DNA of 53,983 nt, taken from NCBI GenBank assembly GCA_013140985.1, contig JABFRU010000027.1, forward strand, positions 1-53,983, written 5' to 3'. The DNA is from Chitinophagaceae bacterium (GTDB lineage Bacteria; Bacteroidota; Bacteroidia; Chitinophagales; Chitinophagaceae). Below are positions 35,943-45,713 of the stretch, piece after piece (the stretch's first letter is position 1; each line of letters opens with the position of its first letter). The translations under genes were made by a program, and so were the position numbers. The notes beneath the pieces are model-generated. The model was given only the letters and a program-made list of their open reading frames with translations. It ran no database searches and was not told where the DNA came from.

Positions 35943-38489
35943 ATGAAAAAAGCAGTTTTACTTTTGATTATTGCCTTTATTTCTTTCAATACATTTTCGC
36001 AGGTGGCTATTAATAGCACTAATGCATTGCCAGATGTAAGTTCCATGCTGGATGTTGCTTCACAGAGTAAAGGCGTTTTGATTCCACGTATGAATACGTT
36101 TAGGAGGACAAATGATATTGTAAACCCTGCAGAGGGATTGCTTGTTTTTGATACCGACACTAAATCATTCTGGTACTACCATCTTGGCTGGAAGGAAATA
36201 GTATTCAACGGTATCCCCTTTTTTACCGCTCAAAGCGCTGTGATTAATACAACAGGCGCCCCGGCCGATGCATCCGCTATTCTGGATATCAACAGCCATG
36301 ATAAAGGGATATTAATCCCAAGATTAAGAACAATAGAAAGAACCGCCATTACAAGCCCGGCAGAGGGGTTGCTGGTATTTGATATAGATTTAAAAACATT
36401 CTGGTACTATGATCTTGGCTGGAAAGAAATACTGCACAACGGTGCCATTATCACTCCGGGAGGTAATGCTTCAGGTGACCTGAGCGGCAACTACCCTGCC
36501 CCAACTGTTTCTAAAATCCAAAACCTGGATGTTTTATTCGGCGTTCCTTTTGATAAACAAACATTGAAATGGGATATGCTGAATAACCGCTGGCAGGGAA
36601 TGAATGACTCACTCTTTCTTCCATACAATGTTACGTTTGGCAGTTCAACAAAACTTTTCGGAATAACAAATGCAAATATCACACCCGGCTCAGCAGCTAT
36701 TTATGGGAAAAGCGGTAATACCGGTAGCGGGTTTTCTACAACAAGTACTGCTGGTATTTGGGGAGATAATTCAACGGGCTATGGGATCTATGGTACAAGC
36801 AGTAATAATTATGGTGTATCTGGCATTAGTTTAAATAGTCACGGAATGAATGGTTTTTCTTTCGCTGATAGTTTCGCCGGTGTGTATGGTTCAAGGGGTG
36901 CAAACTTTGGCCCTGCGGTTTTAGGGGAAGTGAATTTTGCAGGGATGGGTGTTTATGGAAAAAGTAACGGGACGGTTGGCAAAGCCGCATGGTTTGAAAA
37001 CATACACACCTCAAATACAGATACAGTTGCAAAATTTATTCATAAAGGTCTTGGAGTTAACAGCTACCTGGTAAACAGTAATAGTAATAACACAGGAAGT
37101 TTATTAAAAGGAGAACACAATGGAAATGGAAGCGGTATTCAAATGTCATTAACCAATATCAATAACACAAGCCCGTTGATCACGGCAGAGCACTATGGCA
37201 AAGGGGCCGGTATGCAACTATCCCTGCATAATTCACAAAACAGTAATATTGGAATTACTGTAAATCAATCTGGAAATGGAACCGGCCTGTATGTGGGCGC
37301 TGAAAAATCAAAGGCTGCAGAATTTTATGGCAATGCACTTAATACAGACACTGCTGTTTATATACGGCATGATGGCAGCGGAAAAGGGTTTCAATTAGAT
37401 TTAAACAAGACAACAAACAGTAATACTGCACTTACCACTATTACAAAAGGAACAGGCGGCGCTGGCAGTTTTGAAATTAATAATTTGTCAAACAATGTTG
37501 CGGCACTTACCGTACAGACAAATGGGACCGGTGAAGCAATAAATGCTGTTAACAGTAATACCGGTACAAACGTTCCGGCAATAAATGGCACCAGCCTTGG
37601 CACAACAGGTATTGCGGGGTATGGAAAACAGGCCGGGGTCTTTGGCTTTTCATCTGATAATAGCATTAATAATCTTGCGGTAGGTGTGTTGGGACAAGTT
37701 TCTATTGGTAACGCAAGCGGAACGGGTGTAAAAGGTATTGCCTATAGCAATAGCTCCTCCAATGGTGGCGTTGTTGGCAGCAATACCGGGAACGGCCCCG
37801 GGGTGTTTGCAGAATCTACAGACGGGGCAGGGCTAAGGTGCAGAACTTATGGAGATGGAAAGTTCAGCCTGATTGCTGAAGCCGGGTTTAATAATTCAGA
37901 ATCTTCTGCTGCCAATTTCATCAATGCATTTACGCTTAATCCCAAAGAAGTTGTTAATGTCAGCAACAGCGGTACTGGTACTGAACTCAGCATTCAAAGC
38001 CTGCATACAGGAAAAATAAACAACGTAATCTCCATTACAAACGCCGGAACAGGAAATTTCATTTCGTTTCGCGATGGCACACTCAATGAAAAATTTTCTG
38101 TGGCTAAAACAGGTGACCTTGCCACAGATGGAGATATAACTGCTGCCGGTACCGTAACAGTAAAAAATAATAAAGGTATTATCCGGAACTCATCTGCCAC
38201 ACAAATGAGGATGCAGGAACTAACGGTATCTGTGCCAGGCAGCAGCTTAAATCATTTTGACGAAATCAATTCAGTATATAGCGTCAATGTAACTTGCTCA
38301 CCGGCATTTTCTGCTACACCTTCAGTTTATCTTGGAAATATTATTACAGACGGTGGTATTTCTGCCTTGCATGTATATATTGATGATGTTTCAGTATCAG
38401 GCTTTACCCTTTATGTAAGAAACCTCACCAGCAGGGACCTTACCTGGTCCGCATCATCTTTTAAAGTAATGGCTATTGGGGCGGAATAA
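35943..38489 (+). CDS. large repetitive surface protein with possible lectin-like end
   Basis: An 848-residue exported protein (signal peptide MKKAVLLLIIAFISFNTFSQ). Two tandem copies of a domain of about 75 residues follow (about 21–95 and 98–168): each has a SxxLDxxSxxKGxLIPRxxTxxR start and a PAEGLLVFDxDxKxFWYYxLGWKEI end, a module found at the head of many Bacteroidota phage-tail-fibre-like proteins. Residues about 230–750 are Asn/Gly/Ser/Thr-rich and repetitive (GIYGTSSNNYGVSG, NGTGEAINAVNSNTG), suggesting a fibrous beta structure. The last about 60 residues end SSFKVMAIGAE and resemble an H-type lectin-like domain. Function is likely adhesion; no T9SS tail is visible. Confidence 0.65.
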   Translation: MKKAVLLLIIAFISFNTFSQVAINSTNALPDVSSMLDVASQSKGVLIPRMNTFRRTNDIVNPAEGLLVFDTDTKSFWYYHLGWKEIVFNGIPFFTAQSAVINTTGAPADASAILDINSHDKGILIPRLRTIERTAITSPAEGLLVFDIDLKTFWYYDLGWKEILHNGAIITPGGNASGDLSGNYPAPTVSKIQNLDVLFGVPFDKQTLKWDMLNNRWQGMNDSLFLPYNVTFGSSTKLFGITNANITPGSAAIYGKSGNTGSGFSTTSTAGIWGDNSTGYGIYGTSSNNYGVSGISLNSHGMNGFSFADSFAGVYGSRGANFGPAVLGEVNFAGMGVYGKSNGTVGKAAWFENIHTSNTDTVAKFIHKGLGVNSYLVNSNSNNTGSLLKGEHNGNGSGIQMSLTNINNTSPLITAEHYGKGAGMQLSLHNSQNSNIGITVNQSGNGTGLYVGAEKSKAAEFYGNALNTDTAVYIRHDGSGKGFQLDLNKTTNSNTALTTITKGTGGAGSFEINNLSNNVAALTVQTNGTGEAINAVNSNTGTNVPAINGTSLGTTGIAGYGKQAGVFGFSSDNSINNLAVGVLGQVSIGNASGTGVKGIAYSNSSSNGGVVGSNTGNGPGVFAESTDGAGLRCRTYGDGKFSLIAEAGFNNSESSAANFINAFTLNPKEVVNVSNSGTGTELSIQSLHTGKINNVISITNAGTGNFISFRDGTLNEKFSVAKTGDLATDGDITAAGTVTVKNNKGIIRNSSATQMRMQELTVSVPGSSLNHFDEINSVYSVNVTCSPAFSATPSVYLGNIITDGGISALHVYIDDVSVSGFTLYVRNLTSRDLTWSASSFKVMAIGAE

Positions 38490-38528
38490 AAACCCGGAAT
38501 TTGAATGATCAACGGTTAAGGTTCGGAT

Positions 38529-38572
38529 GGTTAATGGGTAAGGGTGGCTACCCGGCTGCCCATTACCTTTTA
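38529..38572 (+). terminator. branched hairpin after the surface protein gene
   Basis: GGTTAATGGG and CCCATTACC pair as an outer stem with an inner GGGT/ACCC hairpin; TTTTAG follows. It probably ends transcription before the sensor gene. Confidence 0.55.
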
Positions 38573-38686
38573 GTAATTAGGAAATACCGCAGAGTAGTTT
38601 ATAGCCCCCGGTAAAAACATTAAGCTACATTTTGATTTGTATTTTATAGCTAATACTCAGATTGGGTTTACTTTTAGGCAAGTACT

Positions 38687-41600
38687 ATGCAAAAAGCCGT
38701 TTACATAATTATACTCATTTTTTGCGGAGCCGCTGCCATAGCTCAACAGGGTTTCAGCTTTCAACGGCTTAGTACAGTTAATGGCCTTTCATATATCGGA
38801 ATAAATGATATGTGCACCGACCAGAAAGGCAACCTGTGGATTGCAACCGGTAATGGCCTCAATATGTTTAACGGAAAAACGGTTGACAAATATTATGCAT
38901 CCGGTTATCCGCAACTGCAAAACAGCGATGTAATACATGTTACCTGCGATCGCCGCAACCGGATCTGGGTATTAACCGCCGGGGGCAACGTAACCATGCT
39001 GGATGAAAAAAGGCAGCTGCGCCGGGCAGGCCTGTATATAAAGAATGAATTTGTAAAGACCCGCTGGATACTCAACTCCCAAAACAATGGCATCATCCTC
39101 CTTACAGAAAAAGGATGCTATCAGTACCAGGATAAAGTAAACCCGGCAAAAAATGATTCAATTACACTGCAGTTATTTACTTTTTTATCCATTCCTGGGT
39201 TTGATACACTGCTTACTAAAAGGTTCAGCCAGGTATTTTATTTTGATGATGATAACTATCTGCTGGTAAATGAAAATGAATTCTATAAAATCAACTTCCG
39301 CACCCGGCAAATTGAAAAAAAACACCCGGTACCGCAGGCCACGACCCTAGCAAAATGGGGAAAGGATGAACTACTTTTTTATGACCGGGAAGCCGGGGAA
39401 GTAAAAACATATGATTTTTCCACCGGCCATACCGGTTTTCCGTTTAAAGGATTAAAGGATCAGCAGGGCAAAGAAATAAAAGCAGTTTTCCGGTATGCAG
39501 AAAAAATAAATGAACATCAGTATCTTCTTACCACGTTAAATGAAGGCATATACATTTATGATGCTGCTACCGGCAAAATTGTAAACTACCGCCATGATGT
39601 GGCAGACCCTTCATCTCTCGCCAATTATTCCGCCACCACTATAGCTGTTGGAAAAGATGGCTGGGTATTTATTACCTGCAGTGCCAATGGTATCAGTTAT
39701 TTTAATACCCGGGCTTATATTGGAGAGAAACAGGTTTTTTCTGACGGAAAGGGGAATGCATACGACGGCTACATAGAAGGACTGGCCACAGTGGACAATA
39801 ATACTTTTTATGCCGGCACAGGCTCCGGTTTGCTTGAGTGGAAACGAAATGGTAATACCACCTCTTTTATTGACATTACCGGAAACGATGGAAAATCTTT
39901 GCTGAACAAGCAGCAGGTAAAATCCATCATCATTGACAGTAATGGCCGCATATGGGCTACCACAATTGATAACGGTATTGTAGTAATTGATAGAAACAGG
40001 AAGCTTGTAAAACAATTGGAGTATGATGAAACTGACAAAGGCAGTTTAAAAATAAAACGGGTATCGTCACTACAGTGGGGCCCTGATGGTTATGTGTGGG
40101 CTACAGGCAGCAGGGGCATCAGCCGCATCCATCCTGTAACATTTGCAGTGGATAACCTGGAGAACTCACCTCTGGCGGCACTGGATTCATTTTTTACAAT
40201 TCCGTTATTATTTACAGACAAAGAAAACATCTGGGCAGGCACTGACGGGCAGGGTGTTTTTCATTTTAACCTCGCTTCAAAAAAAATAAAACGATTTACA
40301 ACGGACAATGGGTTGGCAAGTGACAGATTGTTCGCCGTTCATGCAGATAACAACGGACATATTTATATCGGTGGAAGGGGCGGCCTGAATATTTTATTTA
40401 AAGATGGAAGGATAAAAACTTTTACGCAAAATGAAGGGTTGCTTATCAACCGGGCCGAAGGATTACTGTTAGACAGGCACAACCGCATGTGGATCGGTAA
40501 TGATATCGGGTTGGCCTGCTATAATCCTGCCGACTCCACCTTGCGGACTTTCGATGAACGCTACGGTCTGAGTATTTATGGTTTCAGGGTAGGCTCCTAT
40601 TATCAAACGGCAAATGGCGAGTTTGTGCTGGGTACTCCCAGGGGGCTTCAATATTTTCACCCTGATTCTTTGTTTGATAAAAAAGTAAGACTGAATGTGG
40701 CCATTACAAAAATTGAGACAGAAAATATTCTTTCAACCATTACTGGCACTGAAACATTCAGGCTGGCTGCGGCTGATAACCAGGTTACCTTTTATTTTGG
40801 CTCAGTGGACTATAGTCAGCACCTCCGCACCTATTATAAATATAAACTGGAAGGCATTGATAATAACTGGATATTGGTTAACGACCAGAATTCAGTAAGG
40901 TACAATTCTTTGCCACCGGGCAAATATGTTTTTAAAGTACAAATCAGTAACGATAATAAAAACTGGCAGGAGTCGGATAACCAGGTAAAAATAATTATTG
41001 CTGCCCCATTTTATAAAAGCTGGTGGTTTAAATTACTCAGTTTACTATTGGTGCTGGGCGTTATTGCTTATGTAATTAATTATTTTAGAAAAAAACAGGT
41101 AGAAAGACGAGGCAGGTTAGAAGCTGAATTGGTCATCAACTATTTTGCCTCGGAGATAAACAGTCGTTATAAAACTGATGAGATGCTTGGAGACGTAGCT
41201 AAAAACCTGATTGGGAAAATGAGGTTTGAGGAATGTATGATTTATCTGTGGAATGATGACAAAACAGTTTTAATTCAAAAAGCAGGCTATGGTTCCAAAG
41301 GTTCTATGCAGGAAATATTAGACAAGACAGCCTATCATATCCCTGCCGGTAAAGGAATAGTGGGTGCTGCCGCAGAAAGCAAACAAAGCCTGCTGGTAAA
41401 TGATACATCAAAAGACATGCGTTACTTTTCTGCTGATGGAAAAATAATGCTGAGTGAGCTTTGTGTACCGCTGGTGCATGACAATGAAGTGCTGGGTGCC
41501 ATTAATATTGAACATCAACAGAAAAATTTTTTTACAGCTAAGCACCAGCAAATGCTTACCACCATCGGGGTATTATGTGCTAACCAGGTACAGCGTATCC

Positions 41601-42295
41601 GGGCCGAAGAAGAAAAACAAAAAGCAACGATTGAATTGCTGGAAAACAAACAAAAAGCTGCAGAAAGCCGTTTGCAAAGCCTGCGCCTGCAAATGAACCC
41701 CCATTTTCTTTTCAACAGCCTGAACTCTGTACAACAAATGATACTGGCCAACGAAGAAATGGTGGCAACAAAATATTTGTCCCGGTTTTCAAAGCTGCTT
41801 CGCACCATTTTAATACATAGCGACAAAGAGGTTATTTCCCTGAAAGAAGAAATAGAAATTATTAAACTGTATGTGGAACTGGAGTCTATCCGGTTTAAGG
41901 ATGCTTTTCGCTTTATTTTTTATTGCGATGAAGCCATTGATACAGAAGAAGTACAAATACCAACGCTGTTGCTTCAGCCATTTGTAGAAAATGCTATCTG
42001 GCACGGACTGATGCATAAAGAAGGCGAAAGGGTGCTGCAGGTGCACTTTGCCGAATCGGATGATACGATTACCTGCATTATAGAAGATAACGGAGTGGGC
42101 AGAAAAAAAGCTGCAACCCGTAACGTAATTTCTAATGTAAAGCAGCACACCGGTAAGGGGATCGAAGTATCCAAAGAAAGACTGAAAGCATTAAAAACTA
42201 AAGATGGCAGGCAGGGGAATATTGAAATTACTGACAAACAAAATGAAGCTGGCCTGCCGCTTGGCACCAGGGTTGAAATTAATTTTCCTGTATAA
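38687..42295 (+). CDS. sensor histidine kinase: periplasmic propeller, GAF and LytS-type kinase
   Basis: The 1202-residue membrane sensor begins with a signal peptide (about 1–19). Residues about 20–690 form the two-component regulator propeller repeats (NGLSYIGINDMCTDQKGNLWIATGNG, NGLASDRLFAVHADNNGHIYIG), followed by a Y_Y_Y domain (about 690–770). One membrane span lies at about 777–800 and a GAF domain at about 815–970. The kinase is of the LytS type: phospho-acceptor His1006 in MNPHFLFNSLNS and the N-box at about 1094 in LLQPFVENAIWHGL. It should phosphorylate the LytTR regulator encoded 10 bases downstream. This differs from the usual polysaccharide HTCS because the regulator is a separate protein with a LytTR domain. 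Confidence 0.92.
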   Translation: MQKAVYIIILIFCGAAAIAQQGFSFQRLSTVNGLSYIGINDMCTDQKGNLWIATGNGLNMFNGKTVDKYYASGYPQLQNSDVIHVTCDRRNRIWVLTAGGNVTMLDEKRQLRRAGLYIKNEFVKTRWILNSQNNGIILLTEKGCYQYQDKVNPAKNDSITLQLFTFLSIPGFDTLLTKRFSQVFYFDDDNYLLVNENEFYKINFRTRQIEKKHPVPQATTLAKWGKDELLFYDREAGEVKTYDFSTGHTGFPFKGLKDQQGKEIKAVFRYAEKINEHQYLLTTLNEGIYIYDAATGKIVNYRHDVADPSSLANYSATTIAVGKDGWVFITCSANGISYFNTRAYIGEKQVFSDGKGNAYDGYIEGLATVDNNTFYAGTGSGLLEWKRNGNTTSFIDITGNDGKSLLNKQQVKSIIIDSNGRIWATTIDNGIVVIDRNRKLVKQLEYDETDKGSLKIKRVSSLQWGPDGYVWATGSRGISRIHPVTFAVDNLENSPLAALDSFFTIPLLFTDKENIWAGTDGQGVFHFNLASKKIKRFTTDNGLASDRLFAVHADNNGHIYIGGRGGLNILFKDGRIKTFTQNEGLLINRAEGLLLDRHNRMWIGNDIGLACYNPADSTLRTFDERYGLSIYGFRVGSYYQTANGEFVLGTPRGLQYFHPDSLFDKKVRLNVAITKIETENILSTITGTETFRLAAADNQVTFYFGSVDYSQHLRTYYKYKLEGIDNNWILVNDQNSVRYNSLPPGKYVFKVQISNDNKNWQESDNQVKIIIAAPFYKSWWFKLLSLLLVLGVIAYVINYFRKKQVERRGRLEAELVINYFASEINSRYKTDEMLGDVAKNLIGKMRFEECMIYLWNDDKTVLIQKAGYGSKGSMQEILDKTAYHIPAGKGIVGAAAESKQSLLVNDTSKDMRYFSADGKIMLSELCVPLVHDNEVLGAINIEHQQKNFFTAKHQQMLTTIGVLCANQVQRIRAEEEKQKATIELLENKQKAAESRLQSLRLQMNPHFLFNSLNSVQQMILANEEMVATKYLSRFSKLLRTILIHSDKEVISLKEEIEIIKLYVELESIRFKDAFRFIFYCDEAIDTEEVQIPTLLLQPFVENAIWHGLMHKEGERVLQVHFAESDDTITCIIEDNGVGRKKAATRNVISNVKQHTGKGIEVSKERLKALKTKDGRQGNIEITDKQNEAGLPLGTRVEINFPV

Positions 42296-42305
42296 AAGTA
42301 ATAAT

Positions 42306-43046
42306 ATGCTGAAAGCGCTTATAATTGATGATGAGGAAAGAGCAACAGATTCTTTACGGCTCATGATAGAAAAATTAGTGCCCGAAATAATCGAAGTAAA
42401 GGCCTGCATTGATGCAAGAAAGGCCGCAGAAGTGATACAGGAGTATAAGCCCGGCCTCGTGTTTTTAGATATACAAATGCCGCACCTTAACGGTTTTGAG
42501 GTACTGGAAAAAATACCCAACAAGGATTTTAAACTCATTTTCACCACCGCTTATAATGAGTATGCCATCCAGGCCATTCGTTTCAGTGCATTTGATTATT
42601 TACTAAAGCCCATAGATGCAGAAGAACTGCAGCAATCAGTAAAAAGATTTATACAAACTGCCCATGACTATAAGCAGCAGTTTGATTTATTAAAGAACAT
42701 TATGCACAATATTAATGCCGCATCTGCAGATGGTTTCAGGCTGGCATTGCCAACCAGGGAGGGCATCCATTATCTGATACCAGGTGAAATTATCCGCTGC
42801 GAATCCGTAGGTAATTACACAAAGTTTCACACAAAAACCGGAAAACAGTTTCTTATTTCCAGGACATTGGCAGAATACGATACCCTGCTCAGCCCGCATG
42901 ATTTTATCCGCACACATAAAAGTCACCTGGTGAACAAAAAATTTATCTCCTTTATTGACCATGACGGCTTTGTCATTTTAGCAGATAAAACCAAAGTGGA
43001 TGTAAGCCGGAGAAGAAAAGAAGAAGTAATGAAAGCGCTGAAATAA
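42306..43046 (+). CDS. LytTR-family response regulator
   Basis: A 246-residue two-domain regulator. The receiver (about 1–125) has the acidic pocket DDEE, phospho-acceptor Asp55 in LVFLDIQMPHLNG and Lys in DYLLKPID. The LytTR DNA-binding domain (about 145–245) reads GIHYLIPGEIIRCESVGNYTKFHT and ends FVILADKTKVDVSRRRKEEVMKAL. The start at 42306 is chosen because the receiver begins there (MLKALIIDDEERA); the longer open frame overlaps the kinase. It follows the kinase by 10 bases and forms the cognate pair. Targets unknown; the exported genes on both sides are candidates. Confidence 0.93.
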   Translation: MLKALIIDDEERATDSLRLMIEKLVPEIIEVKACIDARKAAEVIQEYKPGLVFLDIQMPHLNGFEVLEKIPNKDFKLIFTTAYNEYAIQAIRFSAFDYLLKPIDAEELQQSVKRFIQTAHDYKQQFDLLKNIMHNINAASADGFRLALPTREGIHYLIPGEIIRCESVGNYTKFHTKTGKQFLISRTLAEYDTLLSPHDFIRTHKSHLVNKKFISFIDHDGFVILADKTKVDVSRRRKEEVMKALK

Positions 43047-43196
43047 TAATTCCTGGCTCAATATACAAAACCATACCTCCGGTTACAGGCTTACATTTTA
43101 CTTTACCGCACAGTAGCTATCAGCACCCGCATAATAAAATAGAGCCCTGCCAGCCTGTTCTTTGATATTTCTTTGTTGGTAAATAAAACAAAGAAT

Positions 43197-44255
43197 ATGA
43201 AAACAAGTTCCCGGCATAATAACTATGCGTTTAGCCGCCTGGCTATGAATACAGCAGTAATCATAACTGCTTTATTTTTTTTAAGCTGCAAAAAAACAAA
43301 AACAGACCCGCCACCGGCATCAGGCCCTAAATCAGTTTACATTGGTGGTTATGAAGATGGTTCGGCGAACACAGTTGCTAAAACCTGGAAAGATGGAACA
43401 GTATCGGTACTTTCCGATGATACAAAAAATGAAGCCGTAAATGGAATATCCGTGTCAGGCACTGATGTATATGCCGGAGGCTATCAGTCCGGGGTTGTAA
43501 ACACAGCAAAAATTTGGAAGAATGGTGCAGCTACCAATATTACTGATGGCACAAAGAATGCAATTATCTATGGTATTTATGCAGCAGGAACTGATCTATA
43601 TGCGGCCGGGTTTGAATATAATGGTACACGGAATGTTGCTAAGGTTTGGAAAAACGGTATAGCTACCAGTCTTACAGATGGGACGAATGCCGCATTGGCA
43701 TACTCAGTTTTCGTTACAGGCACAGATGTATATGTCTGCGGTACAGAGTTTGTTGGCGGAGGCAGTAGCAGCGGTGTGATAAGGCTTTGGAAGAACGGGG
43801 TATTGCAAACAATTACAGGAGGTACCAGCAGCGCTGCAGGGTATTCTGTATTTGTTTCAGGCAGTGATGTATATATAGCAGGCGTTGAAGTGATAGCCGG
43901 AAAGCAACAGGCAAGGTATTGGAAAAACGGGTCGCCAGTTGTGGTTTCCGATCCTACAAAAACAGCAGAGGCCCGCTCCATATTTGTTTCCGGAAGCGAT
44001 GTTTATGTGGCAGGCTACGAATCTGCATCGGGTCCTGTTGCAAAAGTTTGGAAAAACGGTATTGGTACAGACCTTGGGGGAGGTACGTTTTCTTCAACAG
44101 CTTTCTCAGTGGCGGTGGACGGAACCGATGTGTATGTATGCGGATTTGAAAACTCAGCAACAAAACGATTTGCCAAACTTTGGAAAAACGGCGTAGCTAC
44201 CAACATTACAGATGGAACAAAAAATGCTGCAGCTTATTCAGTTGTTGTAAAATAA
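43197..44255 (+). CDS. lipoprotein with seven-bladed WKNG propeller
   Basis: A 352-residue predicted lipoprotein. A hydrophobic stretch ends in a lipobox FLSC and is followed by the basic, Pro-rich KKTKTDPPPASGP linker. The body contains seven repeats of about 45 residues, each with a VxGxDVYVxGYE start and a (A/V)KxWKNGxxTxLTDGT end, giving one seven-bladed propeller. The start is the ATG at 43197, or the internal ATG at 43242 (MNTAVIITALFF) that directly precedes the signal core. The next gene follows two bases after the stop. Function unknown. Confidence 0.7.
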   Translation: MKTSSRHNNYAFSRLAMNTAVIITALFFLSCKKTKTDPPPASGPKSVYIGGYEDGSANTVAKTWKDGTVSVLSDDTKNEAVNGISVSGTDVYAGGYQSGVVNTAKIWKNGAATNITDGTKNAIIYGIYAAGTDLYAAGFEYNGTRNVAKVWKNGIATSLTDGTNAALAYSVFVTGTDVYVCGTEFVGGGSSSGVIRLWKNGVLQTITGGTSSAAGYSVFVSGSDVYIAGVEVIAGKQQARYWKNGSPVVVSDPTKTAEARSIFVSGSDVYVAGYESASGPVAKVWKNGIGTDLGGGTFSSTAFSVAVDGTDVYVCGFENSATKRFAKLWKNGVATNITDGTKNAAAYSVVVK

Positions 44256-44257
44256 AA

Positions 44258-45322
44258 ATGTTTACAAAGGCTATCAATTTGTTTGTCTCCTTAATGGCTA
44301 CCGGGCAAATTTTTTGCCAGGACAAGATTGTTGAATTTTATAAAGGATTACAATTAAAGGGCAGCGTAAAATCAGTGAAACAAAGGATATATGAGGTGAA
44401 CGCCGTGGACTCTCTGACTGCCACTAATATAGTTGCTAAGTACAGGACTACAAATGCCCGTATGGAAGTGATTAAAGGAGAAGAATCGGGTGATGTATTC
44501 TACTATGTGCATATTAATAAAAAGGGGTTGCCCGACAGTACTACATTTCTGAATGAAGAAGGAAGACAATATAATTTTACCCTGTATGAGTATGATGAAA
44601 AGGGAAATATCACCCGTGCTTATGGAAAAGACGCACTTACATCCATAAATGTGGAGGTGGACAAACGTTATAATTACCAGTACGATACTGCCGGCAATAT
44701 TGCCGAAAAGGTTGCCTTCATATACGATAAACAAATATGGTATGAAAAATACAGCTATACTTTTTTTTCAGGCAATGGGATAAAAAAGTTGACTATTAAA
44801 AGAGATTATGATAAAGAAAAATTGGTGCACACACAGCATTTCAACTATGATGAAGACGGTCGTATAGTAGAATATAAAAGAAACCTGAGCGGCGAAGAAT
44901 ACCTGAAAGGCGAAAAATACCTGGTTGACAGTTCAGTGCGTTATATAAAGAATTGGGAGTACGATGCGAAAGGGAGGTTGATATACGAGAAAGAAAATAT
45001 TATTGTACAGGCTAACCGGATTATGGAAATAAGGTATGACTATAGTAAAGGAACTCGTAGTGCTAAATTAACCAATGAAGACGGCACCCGGTTATATGCT
45101 TACGATTCACTGGGTAAAATTTTATCGTACAAGTTGATAAACAGTGATGGATTTCTGCTAAGAGATTTTTCTTTTACTTACGAGATGGATGAAAACGACA
45201 ATTGGGTAAGACGCTATTGGTTTGATAATATTGATAACAGGCAGCGATTTTGCACTGAAAGGGAAATTGAGTATTATAAACAATGGGAACCGGAGAAGCC
45301 AGAGCATTGTCTTTTACAATAA
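44258..45322 (+). CDS. exported protein with YD/RHS-like repeats
   Basis: A 354-residue protein with a signal peptide (MFTKAINLFVSLMATGQIFCQ). The mature part holds at least six YD-type motifs spaced about 30–40 residues apart: YEYDEKGNITRAYG, YQYDTAGNIAEKV, FNYDEDGRIVEYK, WEYDAKGRLIYEKE, YAYDSLGKILSYK, TYEMDENDNWVRR. Such repeats form beta-sheet wraps in RHS/teneurin-like proteins, but here there is no toxin domain or autocleavage motif, so it is more likely a structural or binding surface protein. The start at 44258 is chosen because it opens the signal peptide; it follows the propeller lipoprotein by two bases in one operon. Confidence 0.65.
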   Translation: MFTKAINLFVSLMATGQIFCQDKIVEFYKGLQLKGSVKSVKQRIYEVNAVDSLTATNIVAKYRTTNARMEVIKGEESGDVFYYVHINKKGLPDSTTFLNEEGRQYNFTLYEYDEKGNITRAYGKDALTSINVEVDKRYNYQYDTAGNIAEKVAFIYDKQIWYEKYSYTFFSGNGIKKLTIKRDYDKEKLVHTQHFNYDEDGRIVEYKRNLSGEEYLKGEKYLVDSSVRYIKNWEYDAKGRLIYEKENIIVQANRIMEIRYDYSKGTRSAKLTNEDGTRLYAYDSLGKILSYKLINSDGFLLRDFSFTYEMDENDNWVRRYWFDNIDNRQRFCTEREIEYYKQWEPEKPEHCLLQ

Positions 45323-45369
45323 TTTGTAATAGTTAAGGGTTATATGAGATACGGGGCTAAAACTGACGG

Positions 45370-45630
45370 TTAACGGCAACCCATTCTTTTATTCACACGC
45401 AATTTTGCCAGTCGGTGTACACACTGCTAATAATTTCCCCATCCTCATTTTTTTCATTGTCTTCTTATCATGCTCCGGAATAATACCGCCACCGGTTATA
45501 ATAGCTGACCTTATTTCTGCATTGTTTTCAATTTCATTCAATGCTTTATTGAGTTCATTTCAATACTTCCTGGTTCAATGCATTCAATTTATCAGGTCTG
45601 TTAATAGTGACAAAGCAGAGTATTGTACAT
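45370..45630 (-). pseudogene. chimeric pseudogene: crotonase 5' part joined to B12-binding mutase 3' part
   Basis: Reading the reverse strand from 45630, ATG and MYNTLL match the crotonase start (MYQTLL at 35592). About 28 bases are then missing with a frame change, and the crotonase body resumes as VTINRPDKLNALNQEVL. One extra base (near 45560) shifts the frame to NELNKALNEIENNAEIRSAIITGGG. From the shared ITGGG point the sequence turns into the methylmalonyl-CoA mutase B12 domain: GGGIIPEHDKKTMKKM, then RMGKLLAVCTPTGKIA, against [16 protein letters not shown] and [16 protein letters not shown] in the intact gene at 46386–46793. The mutase part matches 17 of 27 residues over GGGII...CTP. A TAA occurs near 45392 with faint similarity beyond it. 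No product is expected. Confidence 0.8.
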
Positions 45631-45713
45631 GTAAAAATAGTTTACTCAAAAAAACGAATAAAGGCCCGTCATTGCTTTTTACTCACTGATAGCCGCCAAT
45701 CACTAAAAAATAT

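Noticed and set aside
45405-45689. 94-residue open frame on the + strand
   Set aside because: It is the complement of the chimeric pseudogene; the reverse strand carries the clear homology.
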